NCBI GenBank assembly: GCA_013287965.1 | Contig: JABDCU010000001.1 | Span: 69,910 to 105,391 of the forward strand | Length of the DNA: 35,482 bases | Direction of reading: 5' to 3' | From: Candidatus Omnitrophota bacterium | GTDB lineage: Bacteria > Omnitrophota > Gorgyraeia > Zapsychrales > Fredricksoniimonadaceae | Program-made: the position numbers and the translations under genes | The notes under the pieces: model-generated | What the model saw: the letters and a program-made list of their open reading frames with translations, nothing else | Told to the model about the DNA's origin: nothing | Database searches by the model: none | Part shown: positions 26,001-31,158 of the stretch, one piece after another | Position numbering within the stretch: position 1 is the first letter of the stretch | Layout of the letters: every line of letters starts with the position of its first letter

Positions 26001-28511
26001 TGTATCACCTTCTGCGACTTTAAAATCGTTAACCGTAGAATTATACGGCGCTTTTTTTACGCCTGATCGTTCTATGAGCTTGGCATTGGCTAATTGCCCT
26101 TGTAAATCTAAAAGCTTTAGTCTGGCATTGACCACATCCAGGGCGCTGGCTCCACCTTCCTGCTGCGCTTCTTCTGTTTCCTTTAACGTCTTTTCTTGGT
26201 CACTGATATTGCCATTTAATTCTTCAATGTGGTCCTTATTTTTTTGGTCAAGAACGGTTAGTACCCTTGTGTCATTATTATAATTTTTTTCCTGCACATT
26301 CAAGCCGGTAATGACCCCTCCGGTTTGAGTCACTATTTCATTTTTCACGTCAGCAGCCTGCATTATTTTATAGGGTGCATTAGAGGGGTATGAATAGACA
26401 ACTTTGTTATGTGTAAAGGAAGGCACCTTTCCTGACTCTCTGGCGAACCGAGGCGGCGGTGGGGCCGCTCCGCCGGTTGATTCCCCCCTCGTTTCACTAG
26501 AAGCTGGAGCTGTAAATGTTCCTGATTTAGCATCTGCAGCTGCTTGCGGTGCAGGCGCCATTGGTGGAGCTATTTTTGGTGCAATTACTGCTGGCTTAGG
26601 CGGAACTGGTATATCTACTATTGCTTTAGGAACTGCTGACACAGCTACTGTTGGCTTAGGGGCCGCTGACACAGTTATTGTTGGTTTAGGAGATGCTGAC
26701 ACAGTTACTGTTGGTTTCGAAATTACCAGCGCAGTTACTGTTGACTCAGGCGCTGCTTCTGGTGCAACTTCTGCTGGTAGAAGCGTTGGTGGTGCAGATG
26801 AGGGAGCGGCTTGTTGGGGCGCTGGAGAAGCCTGGGGTTGAGAAATTGGTAAAGAGGCAGCTGGCAGTGCTGTATTGTCAGCTATACTGTCAGCTGCTCG
26901 AGAAGTACCCTGTCGTCTTTGGTCGGGTACTTGTTGACTTGCTGGCTTAGGCATTACTACTGGTGCAGTTGGTGACGCAGCTGCTGCTGGTGCAGTTGCT
27001 AGCGCTGATGCAGATGAGGCTCCCGGCGTTGGAATAATAAATTTATCACCCTCATATATTAATTCAAGTCCGTTCCTCTTGTACTTGATAGGATTTTGTA
27101 TATTACCTTTCACCGGATCCCCAACCTTTGCCACCACGCCATTCTCACCCCACAAGGACTTATGGTAAATCTTCCACATAAGATCTGAAAAAGTTTTATC
27201 CCCTTGCTGCACTTCTATTTGGGTTTTGCCATCAGGCAATGGTGTGCGTATTTCACCGTGGGCTGTTACAGTCGCCCCCAGAGAAAGCGCCACGAACACA
27301 AGAACTTTAAACAAGGTCTGCTTACTCAATTGTGCCGCATTCGCCGGCAATACCAACGGATCCTGGCCGATAGAAAGAAGCTTGACCCTCATATAACCAA
27401 AAAATTTATCTTTTAACTCAACAAAATGTTCTTTTAGCGCGGCAAATTCAGGCACCTGTATATTAAGCATCCACGCCGAGGAATCTCCAAAGTACTCCCC
27501 GCCGGAAAAATACTTGCGCGGGACCACTTGATTAGTGACCGGATCCACGTCTTCGCGGATATAGTTATAGGCGCCTTTTTTGAAAATACGCAAATACTGT
27601 TTATATATCTTTTCCGTGGCACCTTTGTCCACGTCATTAACGCCGGAAATTTTCTTCTTATTGACATACACATCAGAGAGGATATTGCGTTTCAACTCAC
27701 GCTTAAACCAATCAGCCAGGACCAGGGAATAAAAGACCTGGCGCACCGGGGCAAAATTCTTCCCCTCATTGACCTCTTTTTGCAGCTCAGGCAATATGAT
27801 CTCTTTGGTGATCTCGGAAGTCAATGTATGGGCCCTTCTGGCCCCTTTGTCCGCCCTGGCCATATTTTTCTTAAGCGCCAGATAATCTTCTTCCAACATC
27901 ACCTTAAGATGCGTGTCGCCCACCATGGCACTGTCACCCATGTCATAGACAACGGCCTTATCCGGCACGATCCAGACCTTGTTATACGTATTGATCGGCA
28001 GGTCCGTTGTCCCGTATTTTTCAAACGCTTTTTTGTAAACCTGCGCCCAGAATTTCTTACCCAGGGAGGTTTCGGGATAGGTCAACGAAGAAGATATTTG
28101 CTTCAAGACCTTGTCCTGGTCAAGCAGGGTGTTTCCGGCATTGGTCAGGGCCAATTCATTGGGAATGATGCGGCTTTTTTCATAAGGAGAGAGATTGACC
28201 CAAAGATCTTCTTCGGGAATGGTCAGGAAGGTGAGAAAATATTTGACCAGAAGGGACGTTTCCTTTTGGTCAAGCGCCTGGCGGTTGCCTGAATCAACCA
28301 CAAAATCAAATTCAAAGGGTTTGTTTGGATAAACACGCATCCCGCGTAAAACGGGGAAAGAATACGGGGTAGAAAGGTCAATATAGTTGGGGGATGGTAA
28401 AAAAGGCGTGCCTTGGGCCTGGACCTGTTCCAGGTTATTCTGGACCAATAAACAGGCTAATAAAAGACAAATTACGCGGAAAAACCTGGATTTCTTCTTC
28501 AGGATAGCCAT
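20049..28511 (-). CDS. Giant envelope protein: LysM-like, adaptor-like, TolC-like and helical-repeat regions
   Basis: Single uninterrupted frame of 2820 residues. Residues 1-32 are a signal peptide; LLAC at 17-20 is a marginal lipobox. 45-380 is a conserved-looking block (TIPEEDLWVNLSPYEK, PRKYFSGGEYFG) that I recall from Omnitrophota giant proteins. 398-417 is a second signal-like helix ending VTA. 430-495 is LysM-like (VQQGDKTFSDLMWKIY, YEGDKFIIP). 496-700 is a Pro/Ala/Val stalk with 10-residue repeats (KPTVTVSASP). 700-1165 resembles HlyD-type adaptors: coiled coils around 760-810 and 980-1040, and sandwich-hybrid motifs such as KVAEGDTVGPGTVL and ADQDGVVTW. 1225-1430 and 1610-1690 resemble the two halves of TolC-type proteins. 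1756-1779 is a third signal-like helix. 1800-2340 is an alpha-helical repeat. Membrane helices lie at about 2350-2371, 2639-2660 and 2662-2683. No strong ribosome site is seen. Function unknown; a role in envelope transport or anchoring is inference. Confidence 0.9.
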   Translation of the reverse strand: MAILKKKSRFFRVICLLLACLLVQNNLEQVQAQGTPFLPSPNYIDLSTPYSFPVLRGMRVYPNKPFEFDFVVDSGNRQALDQKETSLLVKYFLTFLTIPEEDLWVNLSPYEKSRIIPNELALTNAGNTLLDQDKVLKQISSSLTYPETSLGKKFWAQVYKKAFEKYGTTDLPINTYNKVWIVPDKAVVYDMGDSAMVGDTHLKVMLEEDYLALKKNMARADKGARRAHTLTSEITKEIILPELQKEVNEGKNFAPVRQVFYSLVLADWFKRELKRNILSDVYVNKKKISGVNDVDKGATEKIYKQYLRIFKKGAYNYIREDVDPVTNQVVPRKYFSGGEYFGDSSAWMLNIQVPEFAALKEHFVELKDKFFGYMRVKLLSIGQDPLVLPANAAQLSKQTLFKVLVFVALSLGATVTAHGEIRTPLPDGKTQIEVQQGDKTFSDLMWKIYHKSLWGENGVVAKVGDPVKGNIQNPIKYKRNGLELIYEGDKFIIPTPGASSASALATAPAAAASPTAPVVMPKPASQQVPDQRRQGTSRAADSIADNTALPAASLPISQPQASPAPQQAAPSSAPPTLLPAEVAPEAAPESTVTALVISKPTVTVSASPKPTITVSAAPKPTVAVSAVPKAIVDIPVPPKPAVIAPKIAPPMAPAPQAAADAKSGTFTAPASSETRGESTGGAAPPPPRFARESGKVPSFTHNKVVYSYPSNAPYKIMQAADVKNEIVTQTGGVITGLNVQEKNYNNDTRVLTVLDQKNKDHIEELNGNISDQEKTLKETEEAQQEGGASALDVVNARLKLLDLQGQLANAKLIERSGVKKAPYNSTVNDFKVAEGDTVGPGTVLAGYYDRKRSRFDIEIPYNVYFQKAAVTIDGEPAESTFWFNWSESASSVQNIWVSFIVTPQTPISPGQKVKFHATFYASDEGRDIPIFKGRATTDVPVPPINEYTKHVPALDSYEFKVNQGDEVKRGQVMVKGVREPFAIQLETVLTQMEGEKIKLTRASFPNGGVIINRDEVDKINSNIRRLQAEAKDLQDTISHLEIRADQDGVVTWTGKNGTDVYQKESAVVTTNNNKVLLGDLKGSAYSIYYSAGVQRGAIVEGMAPAGPVLGEVTAVDPTPHVVSTVIGPAYSVEVTMHDPNHFLRKGMRFPLKLLTDKEKEIALATGFIPEDALLSSTWGAPLPPPPDGLQGFASQLFAQNTVGQFIAPIVPPKYYTPQGQIVSLQQVVQKVTENQGVLLAEQFYNVMLSTIEKFIPGAKKTSIFVSLYGGKGGLSGFGGASRLVNGVTSALTVGDLYNVGALVFGNVLGSVSDRIGDKIGKQEAVYSAGENSAGYALQTALAQQIYVAKVLYTKLGIVQQGIANSEALLNDLQEARRGAQAAEAHKLTEHSRVLEIDKEIPAVQKQIQDKEAEEEALTSDLNFLMGEKIVGGPHMVAQLTLTGDFPEITQQAEQKMLTKLLADGTVEKSKFSGINFIKNDKDKKNIFNPYNEKDGIWRDDPRDNTKVRFKTKYDLEKVLKKAGYKSLDEAIEKITKSDSRMAPIFQQAKDISPDPRLRKAWADLDVVLAEIKEEGLKKKPSLTVGSLVPNTNMSSLPYEPYGSGAIERGSSITGTSGLLQAGFDIKNQLTDIEIQGLAIQKEKADAIIKQREGELEKELHQTVIANNSSSKGIKTTQEGYQTALEIWEIPASQPGVYPKYTYTTQRRDLTKSSIESLDPKEKYLEQRENLIKMGVWDGSLVKASPSTGNKAQLAFSSSLRNFIFGLVSIIALAVMPLAAQDKIEGPSPETVTHSALRNNNPLGVSGDSNPLNRQQTLNLLKDIPNDQESAQQLAGYVLGHPSSVALEEIFRTAVERKDLPFFINVIIKGQGKEGSKEAVNLAYQKLGDIFKDYPEVLNGLYPTTILASLTDAESVLLTFIDQDPRGLGQAPFLYSNYLNTNQLARLYNKLDRYLGQHPNDQRIKTSRDRIRNIGIRRIFLEANRGHFTEGEIQNTDSLEIDINQLNIARGQIQELPKDYELFFDDPDWEQMGKLRPDLTKGATDRFDALARADLKANPTEKSDKNPLLEVPGTVAAQDSLRLFGSLDEEGQEKYSMGGTTANGVTFKPATNSELGRIVEARSMIKSPLLLDKVLGLLMASQDGRIDLLRIYAQESSDDAFRKKIEKLFLYQINTIKQDAKTIKNPSAMGIFRVALGIMDLRTNQDWIQTTIQNTYSSIKLTEALKGLTKGGTITQDAQAKFIALKRAIIVLKDIYPKVGEKNVYTAGGAVYSDAQIDLLNQIDQDLDSLNNPDGQDDYLTQKAAISVEDKEMVDKIIKYRDDILARMDANNQEIYTGPWWWRALRWTYHTGLFTSILLMTGGAAFILVPMFLDWKDRKFSSLEKLMNVSDAKSLNNKNGNGNGGGIDSNRVEPRAADFIIDWYGKLMNFSRNDRYSTDQLLGLQAEINGLADNILDAIPYTPHLMDVQATSAENQAYQISYAYFMKLANRTVNALADRFKAKDLTTDQQKRYLENRDKMFLKMIKVEKYLDILQGRVNVNTSVNEHFHKGEKKEAINRITTWSLGYDFVARKPVKKLGPDLRDLMGIGNLIRPGTYNDINGYVTLSLQKLKEVIFQGERFGSYGYAETSQSTRISSFTGRLLFLIPTAIFIVQVILSIARVIPFNFLNMFFTFSISCLSLARYWGPLLSNGRATDNMRMKEIMVRLYNKTNASVGSGEKVGNWKALKIKIVEEAKKINGAQKKGLSVNAAMFSAVKKEGGIDLNFQPQYIQRPSSPSPAFFREAGISRMPDGFKGFNFNIVRFTSELSVSGAFQMMLNSN
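26635..26754. repeat. 30-bp tandem repeats inside the giant gene
   Basis: Three consecutive 30-bp units (26635-26664, 26665-26694, 26695-26724) and a degenerate fourth, each beginning GCTGACACAG or similar on the plus strand. They encode the 10-residue repeats KPTVTVSASP, KPTITVSAAP and KPTVAVSAVP of the stalk. Unit number could vary between strains. Confidence 0.85.
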
Positions 28512-28653
28512 AAATGGAACCGATTGATTCTCTATTGGTTTCGTTCCAAGTATAGCCGGTGATTGTTAATTATATATTAAGGATGTATTAATGTTATATA
28601 TGGTATATAACTATACGGAGGGCAATGGGTTGCAGTTTTAAAAATCAGGGCAC

Positions 28654-28715
28654 AGTAAAAGTAGTGACAGGCACGACTTTCTATTAAAAAAGTCGTGCCT
28701 GTCACTACTTTTACT
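28654..28715. terminator. 27-bp perfect inverted repeat, REP-like; probable glnB terminator
   Basis: Bases 28654-28680 and 28689-28715 are exact reverse complements around an 8-base loop. The core is GTAGTGACAGGCACGAC. The hairpin begins 16 bases after the PII gene's stop and on the minus strand ends in CTTTTACT, so it probably terminates the amt-glnB transcript. The sequence type resembles palindromes mobilised by REP-associated tyrosine transposases (recalled, not searched). The rest of 28512-28730 is AT-rich with a possible TATACT -10 box at 28549-28554 for the giant gene and no convincing -35. Confidence 0.8.
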
Positions 28716-28730
28716 ACTTTTAAACACCCA

Positions 28731-29072
28731 TTAACCGATGGCTTTTGATCCTTCTTCGCCAGTGCGGATACGGATACATCTGGGCAGATCCAGGACGAAA
28801 ATCTTGCCGTCCCCGATCTTGCCGGTGCGGGCCCCTTTGATGATGGCCTTAATGGTCGGTTCAACGAAATCCTCGTTGACCGCGATCTCTATCTGCACCT
28901 TACGCAGCAAGTTACCTGTTTCCTTGACGCCGCGGTAATACTCGTCAACTCCCACCTGACGGCCGTGGCCCAGGACTTCGGATACAGTGATCAAATTCAC
29001 ATTCGCCGCATAGAGCTCCTGCTTAACATCATCGAGCTTGTAGGGCTGAACTATTGCTATGACTAATTTCAT
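28731..29072 (-). CDS. glnB: PII nitrogen regulatory protein (GlnB/GlnK type)
   Basis: Trimeric signal protein of 113 residues that binds ATP/ADP and 2-oxoglutarate and typically blocks the Amt channel or tunes nitrogen enzymes. Diagnostic residues are present: Gly37-Arg38-Gln39, Lys58, the B-loop [11 protein letters not shown] with Gly87-Asp88-Gly89-Lys90, and Arg101/Arg103. In the T-loop Tyr46 is present, but position 51, uridylylated in enterobacteria, is Glu ([10 protein letters not shown]). GlnD-type control at that site is therefore not possible. AGGAGG lies 9 bases before the ATG. It follows amt by 26 bases, the usual GlnK arrangement, so GlnK-like behaviour toward Amt is likely. Confidence 0.96.
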   Translation of the reverse strand: MKLVIAIVQPYKLDDVKQELYAANVNLITVSEVLGHGRQVGVDEYYRGVKETGNLLRKVQIEIAVNEDFVEPTIKAIIKGARTGKIGDGKIFVLDLPRCIRIRTGEEGSKAIG

Positions 29073-29098
29073 GGCTTGATGCCTCCTTTTCGATTTTC

Positions 29099-30391
29099 TT
29101 AGTCTAAGATTGTATAAGCACGCTCATGATGCTGGCTCAAATCAAGGCCGATCACTTCATCTTCGGCAGATGCACGCATACCGATGGTTTTGTCAATGAT
29201 AAAACAGATGATCAGGGTGACAATAAAGGTATAGATGGTAGTGACAGCGCAGCCTTTGGCCTGGGTCATAAACTGGCCGGCGTTCCCGTCAAACACGCCT
29301 GAACCAGCGGAGTTAACGACCTTCACGGCAAATAATCCGGTGGCTAAAGCACCCCATAGCCCGCCGATATAATGCACGCCAAAAGCATCCAGGGTGTCAT
29401 CATAGCCGAATTTCGGCTTGACAAACGCCACCATGCAATAGCAGAACACGCTGACTAAGAAGCCGATCCACAATGAACCTCCGACATCCACAAAACCTGA
29501 AGCCGGTGTGATGGCGACTAAACCAGCCACAGCACCTGAACAAGCCCCAACCAGGGTGGGTTTGCCGGTAAAGATCCATTCACAAGCAGCCCAGCTGATG
29601 GCCGCGGCAGCTGTTGCTGTATTGGTCACAACGAAAGCACTGGTTGCCAACGCTCCGGCGGAAATCGCTGAGCCGGCGTTAAAACCAAACCAGCCGAACC
29701 ATAAAAGGGAAGCACCGATCATGACAAAAGGCACGTTATGCATGCCCGGCTTGTCAGTACCAAGGCGTTTACCCAAGTATAAAGCTGTTGCTAAACCCGC
29801 GATACCGGCATTCATGTGCACGACTGTACCACCGGCGAAATCCAAAACACCCCAGTGATTTTCAATCCCGTCATGTGACCAGACCATGTGGGCAACCGGG
29901 CAATAGACAACAAGCAGCCATAACACGGTAAACCAAACCCAGGCCGAGAACTTGACCCGTTCGGCAAAAGAACCGATGACCAGCGCCGGTGTAATGACCG
30001 CGAACATGCACTGGAAGATCATGTAGCATTGATTAGGAACAGTTGAACCATAGGAAGTGGTAGGGTCCCACTTGGGATCAGACGTCCAGTGTTCAGGGGT
30101 ATACATGGATACATTATGTAACATGAACCAATCCAAACCTCCGACAAACTGCCCTAGCCAGCCGTGACCAGGGCCAAAGGCCAAACTGTATCCAATGACT
30201 ACCCATAGCACACTGACTATGGCCAAACACATAAAACATTGCATCAATATACTGTTGACGTTTTTACGTCTGACCATGCCTCCGTAGAAAAGGGCCAGGC
30301 CTGGTGCCGTCATCGCCAAAACAAGGGCGGATGAGGCCAATACCCATGAAATGTCCCCATCATTGAGTTGTGGTGCTGGTGTTGTTCCCAT
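29099..30391 (-). CDS. amt: Ammonium channel Amt
   Basis: Inner-membrane channel of 430 residues for ammonium/ammonia. The N-terminus ([20 protein letters not shown]), [12 protein letters not shown] and the twin-histidine region ([11 protein letters not shown] and [12 protein letters not shown]) are typical of Amt/MEP/Rh proteins. The C-terminal tail with [17 protein letters not shown] matches the conserved Amt tail that couples gating and PII binding. AGGAGGT lies 9 bases before the ATG. It is preceded by a 40-codon membrane-peptide gene (27-base gap) and followed by the PII gene, all behind the leader at 30575-30693. Confidence 0.97.
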   Translation of the reverse strand: MGTTPAPQLNDGDISWVLASSALVLAMTAPGLALFYGGMVRRKNVNSILMQCFMCLAIVSVLWVVIGYSLAFGPGHGWLGQFVGGLDWFMLHNVSMYTPEHWTSDPKWDPTTSYGSTVPNQCYMIFQCMFAVITPALVIGSFAERVKFSAWVWFTVLWLLVVYCPVAHMVWSHDGIENHWGVLDFAGGTVVHMNAGIAGLATALYLGKRLGTDKPGMHNVPFVMIGASLLWFGWFGFNAGSAISAGALATSAFVVTNTATAAAAISWAACEWIFTGKPTLVGACSGAVAGLVAITPASGFVDVGGSLWIGFLVSVFCYCMVAFVKPKFGYDDTLDAFGVHYIGGLWGALATGLFAVKVVNSAGSGVFDGNAGQFMTQAKGCAVTTIYTFIVTLIICFIIDKTIGMRASAEDEVIGLDLSQHHERAYTILD

Positions 30392-30418
30392 TACGTTTTA
30401 CCTCCTGTTTTTTACTGG

Positions 30419-30541
30419 TTAAACAATATGTGCCCGCAAAGCCCAAAACAAGCCCAAAACCAACGCCACTTGGACCATGGTGAACAAAAATGCCGCCATA
30501 CGTTCTACTTGATGTATAGATTGTGTCGGGGTAATTTTCAT
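30419..30541 (-). CDS. Small single-helix membrane protein upstream of amt
   Basis: Forty residues, MKITPTQSIHQVER followed by one hydrophobic helix (from about residue 15 to 35) and a short tail RAHIV. A good ribosome site, AGAGAGG, lies about 9 bases before the ATG at 30541, stronger than for any upstream in-frame start (the frame is open to 30625 through hairpin sequence). The stop is 27 bases before amt. I do not recognise the family. The position in the amt transcript suggests a regulatory peptide or small subunit of the channel, but it could also act as a translated leader peptide. Confidence 0.6.
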   Translation of the reverse strand: MKITPTQSIHQVERMAAFLFTMVQVALVLGLFWALRAHIV

Positions 30542-30559
30542 CTGAATACCCTCTCTTTC

Positions 30560-30574
30560 TGCGCCTTTGGCGCA
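30560..30574 (-). promoter_or_regulatory. Short hairpin before the small membrane protein
   Basis: TGCGCC-AAA-GGCGCA forms a 6-bp stem just upstream of the AGAGAGG ribosome site. It has no U-tract after it, so it is not a terminator and could affect mRNA stability or ribosome access. Confidence 0.4.
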
Positions 30575-30582
30575 ATAAAAAA

Positions 30583-30619
30583 TCCGGTTCTCATGTGCTT
30601 CCAAGCACATAAAACCGGA
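30583..30619 (-). terminator. Second terminator-like hairpin in the amt leader
   Basis: On the minus strand TCCGGTT and ATGTGCTT pair with AAGCACAT and AACCGGA around a short loop, followed at once by TTTTTTATTG. It lies before the first gene of the unit, so it would act as a second attenuator in series with the ANTAR-type element. Confidence 0.7.
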
Positions 30620-30644
30620 CTTCAATGCCCTAAAAATAAAAAAA

Positions 30645-30693
30645 TCCCCTTTTAAGTCTGCTGCTTTCTCTAAAAGAGGACGTGTCTATGCCC
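30645..30693 (-). promoter_or_regulatory. ANTAR-like leader attenuator of the amt unit (degenerate)
   Basis: Minus-strand RNA has GGGC-AUAGACAC-GUCC (30678-30693), then a hairpin UCCUCUUUUA/UUAAAAGGGGA (10 pairs, 30645-30680) followed by UUUUUUUAUUUUU. GUCC is shared by both structures, as in the glnA and DUF2934 leaders. The loops deviate: the first is 8 bases, starting with AUAGAC (A1, G4), and the second is enlarged and starts AAAGCA after only a weak GAG/CUU stem. The architecture matches the other two leaders, but ANTAR recognition is less certain. Confidence 0.55.
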
Positions 30694-30752
30694 GCGGATC
30701 TGTCTGGAACATCATTGCTCCGGACTTTTTTCAATTTTCAAACTATACTGCA

Positions 30753-30781
30753 AATATACCTGCCCCAAAAACAATTGTCAA
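30753..30781 (-). promoter_or_regulatory. Sigma70-type promoter of the amt unit
   Basis: Minus-strand TTGACA (30776-30781) and TATATT (30753-30758) with 17 bases between, 30 bases downstream of the DUF2934 stop. The predicted start near 30746 gives a leader of about 205 bases. Confidence 0.8.
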
Positions 30782-30810
30782 GTAAATTTTATGAGCCTTG
30801 TGCAACTAAT

Positions 30811-31026
30811 TTATGCGCCTTTGACAATTTGCTCTGCTGCCAGCCAATCCTCGACGTCATAACCATGAGCACAGCCGCGCGCTACAAAAAGCTGATAAGC
30901 TGTTTCCTGCACCTTTTGATTGAAGTCTTCTTTGGGATAAGCTATTTGTTCCGAAGGGTTTTCAAACCTGTTTTTGGATGCGGACGATTTGGGCGCCGTC
31001 CTTTTAAGTGTTGTTGCTTGTCTCAT
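30811..31026 (-). CDS. DUF2934 domain small protein
   Basis: Protein of 71 residues. The second half, QKVQETAYQLFVARGCAHGYDVEDWLAAEQ (written as two motifs: ETAYQLFVARG and GYDVEDWLAAE), matches the DUF2934 pattern. That family has no established function and is often found near nucleic-acid or stress genes. The N-terminal half is basic and Ser/Thr-rich. GGAGGG lies 4 bases before the ATG. The gene has its own strong promoter and the clearest ANTAR-type leader in the window, so it belongs to the same regulon as glutamine synthetase and Amt. No terminator follows, so transcripts may read into the amt leader. Confidence 0.8.
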   Translation of the reverse strand: MRQATTLKRTAPKSSASKNRFENPSEQIAYPKEDFNQKVQETAYQLFVARGCAHGYDVEDWLAAEQIVKGA

Positions 31027-31054
31027 AAAACCCTCCGAATTTAGAAATAAAAAA

Positions 31055-31098
31055 TCCTCTCTTTAACATCACTGTTTTAGAGAGGACATCCTTGCCCT
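31055..31098 (-). promoter_or_regulatory. ANTAR-type leader attenuator of the DUF2934 gene
   Basis: Minus-strand RNA: stem 1 AGGGC-AAGGAU-GUCCU (31083-31098), hexaloop with A1 and G4. The hairpin at 31055-31086 has arms UCCUCUCU/AGAGAGGA and tip AAC-AGUGAU-GUU, a hexaloop with A1 and G4, followed by UUUUUUAUUU. The UCCU segment belongs to both stem 1 and the terminator arm, so they are mutually exclusive. Both loops match the ANTAR consensus, and this is the best example of the three. Confidence 0.82.
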
Positions 31099-31113
31099 TT
31101 AAATTACAACCGT

Positions 31114-31143
31114 AATATACACCCGATAAGGCAATTCTGTCAA
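31114..31143 (-). promoter_or_regulatory. Sigma70-type promoter of the DUF2934 gene
   Basis: Minus-strand TTGACA (31138-31143) and TATATT (31114-31119) with an 18-base spacer. The start would be near 31107, giving a leader of about 80 bases. It lies just after the ANTAR gene's stop. Confidence 0.78.
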
Positions 31144-31158
31144 TAAAAATTTTTGGAC

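Noticed and set aside
25326-26066. Open frame of 246 codons on the plus strand, and another of 254 codons at 27528-28292
   Set aside because: Both are antisense to the giant protein, whose frame is intact and has coherent domain content; the antisense translations look like random composition.
26404-26841. Plus-strand frame rich in Gly/Ala/Thr with regular repeats, resembling a repetitive surface protein
   Set aside because: It is the mirror of the Pro/Ala/Val stalk of the giant protein; the repeats come from the 30-bp units read on the wrong strand.
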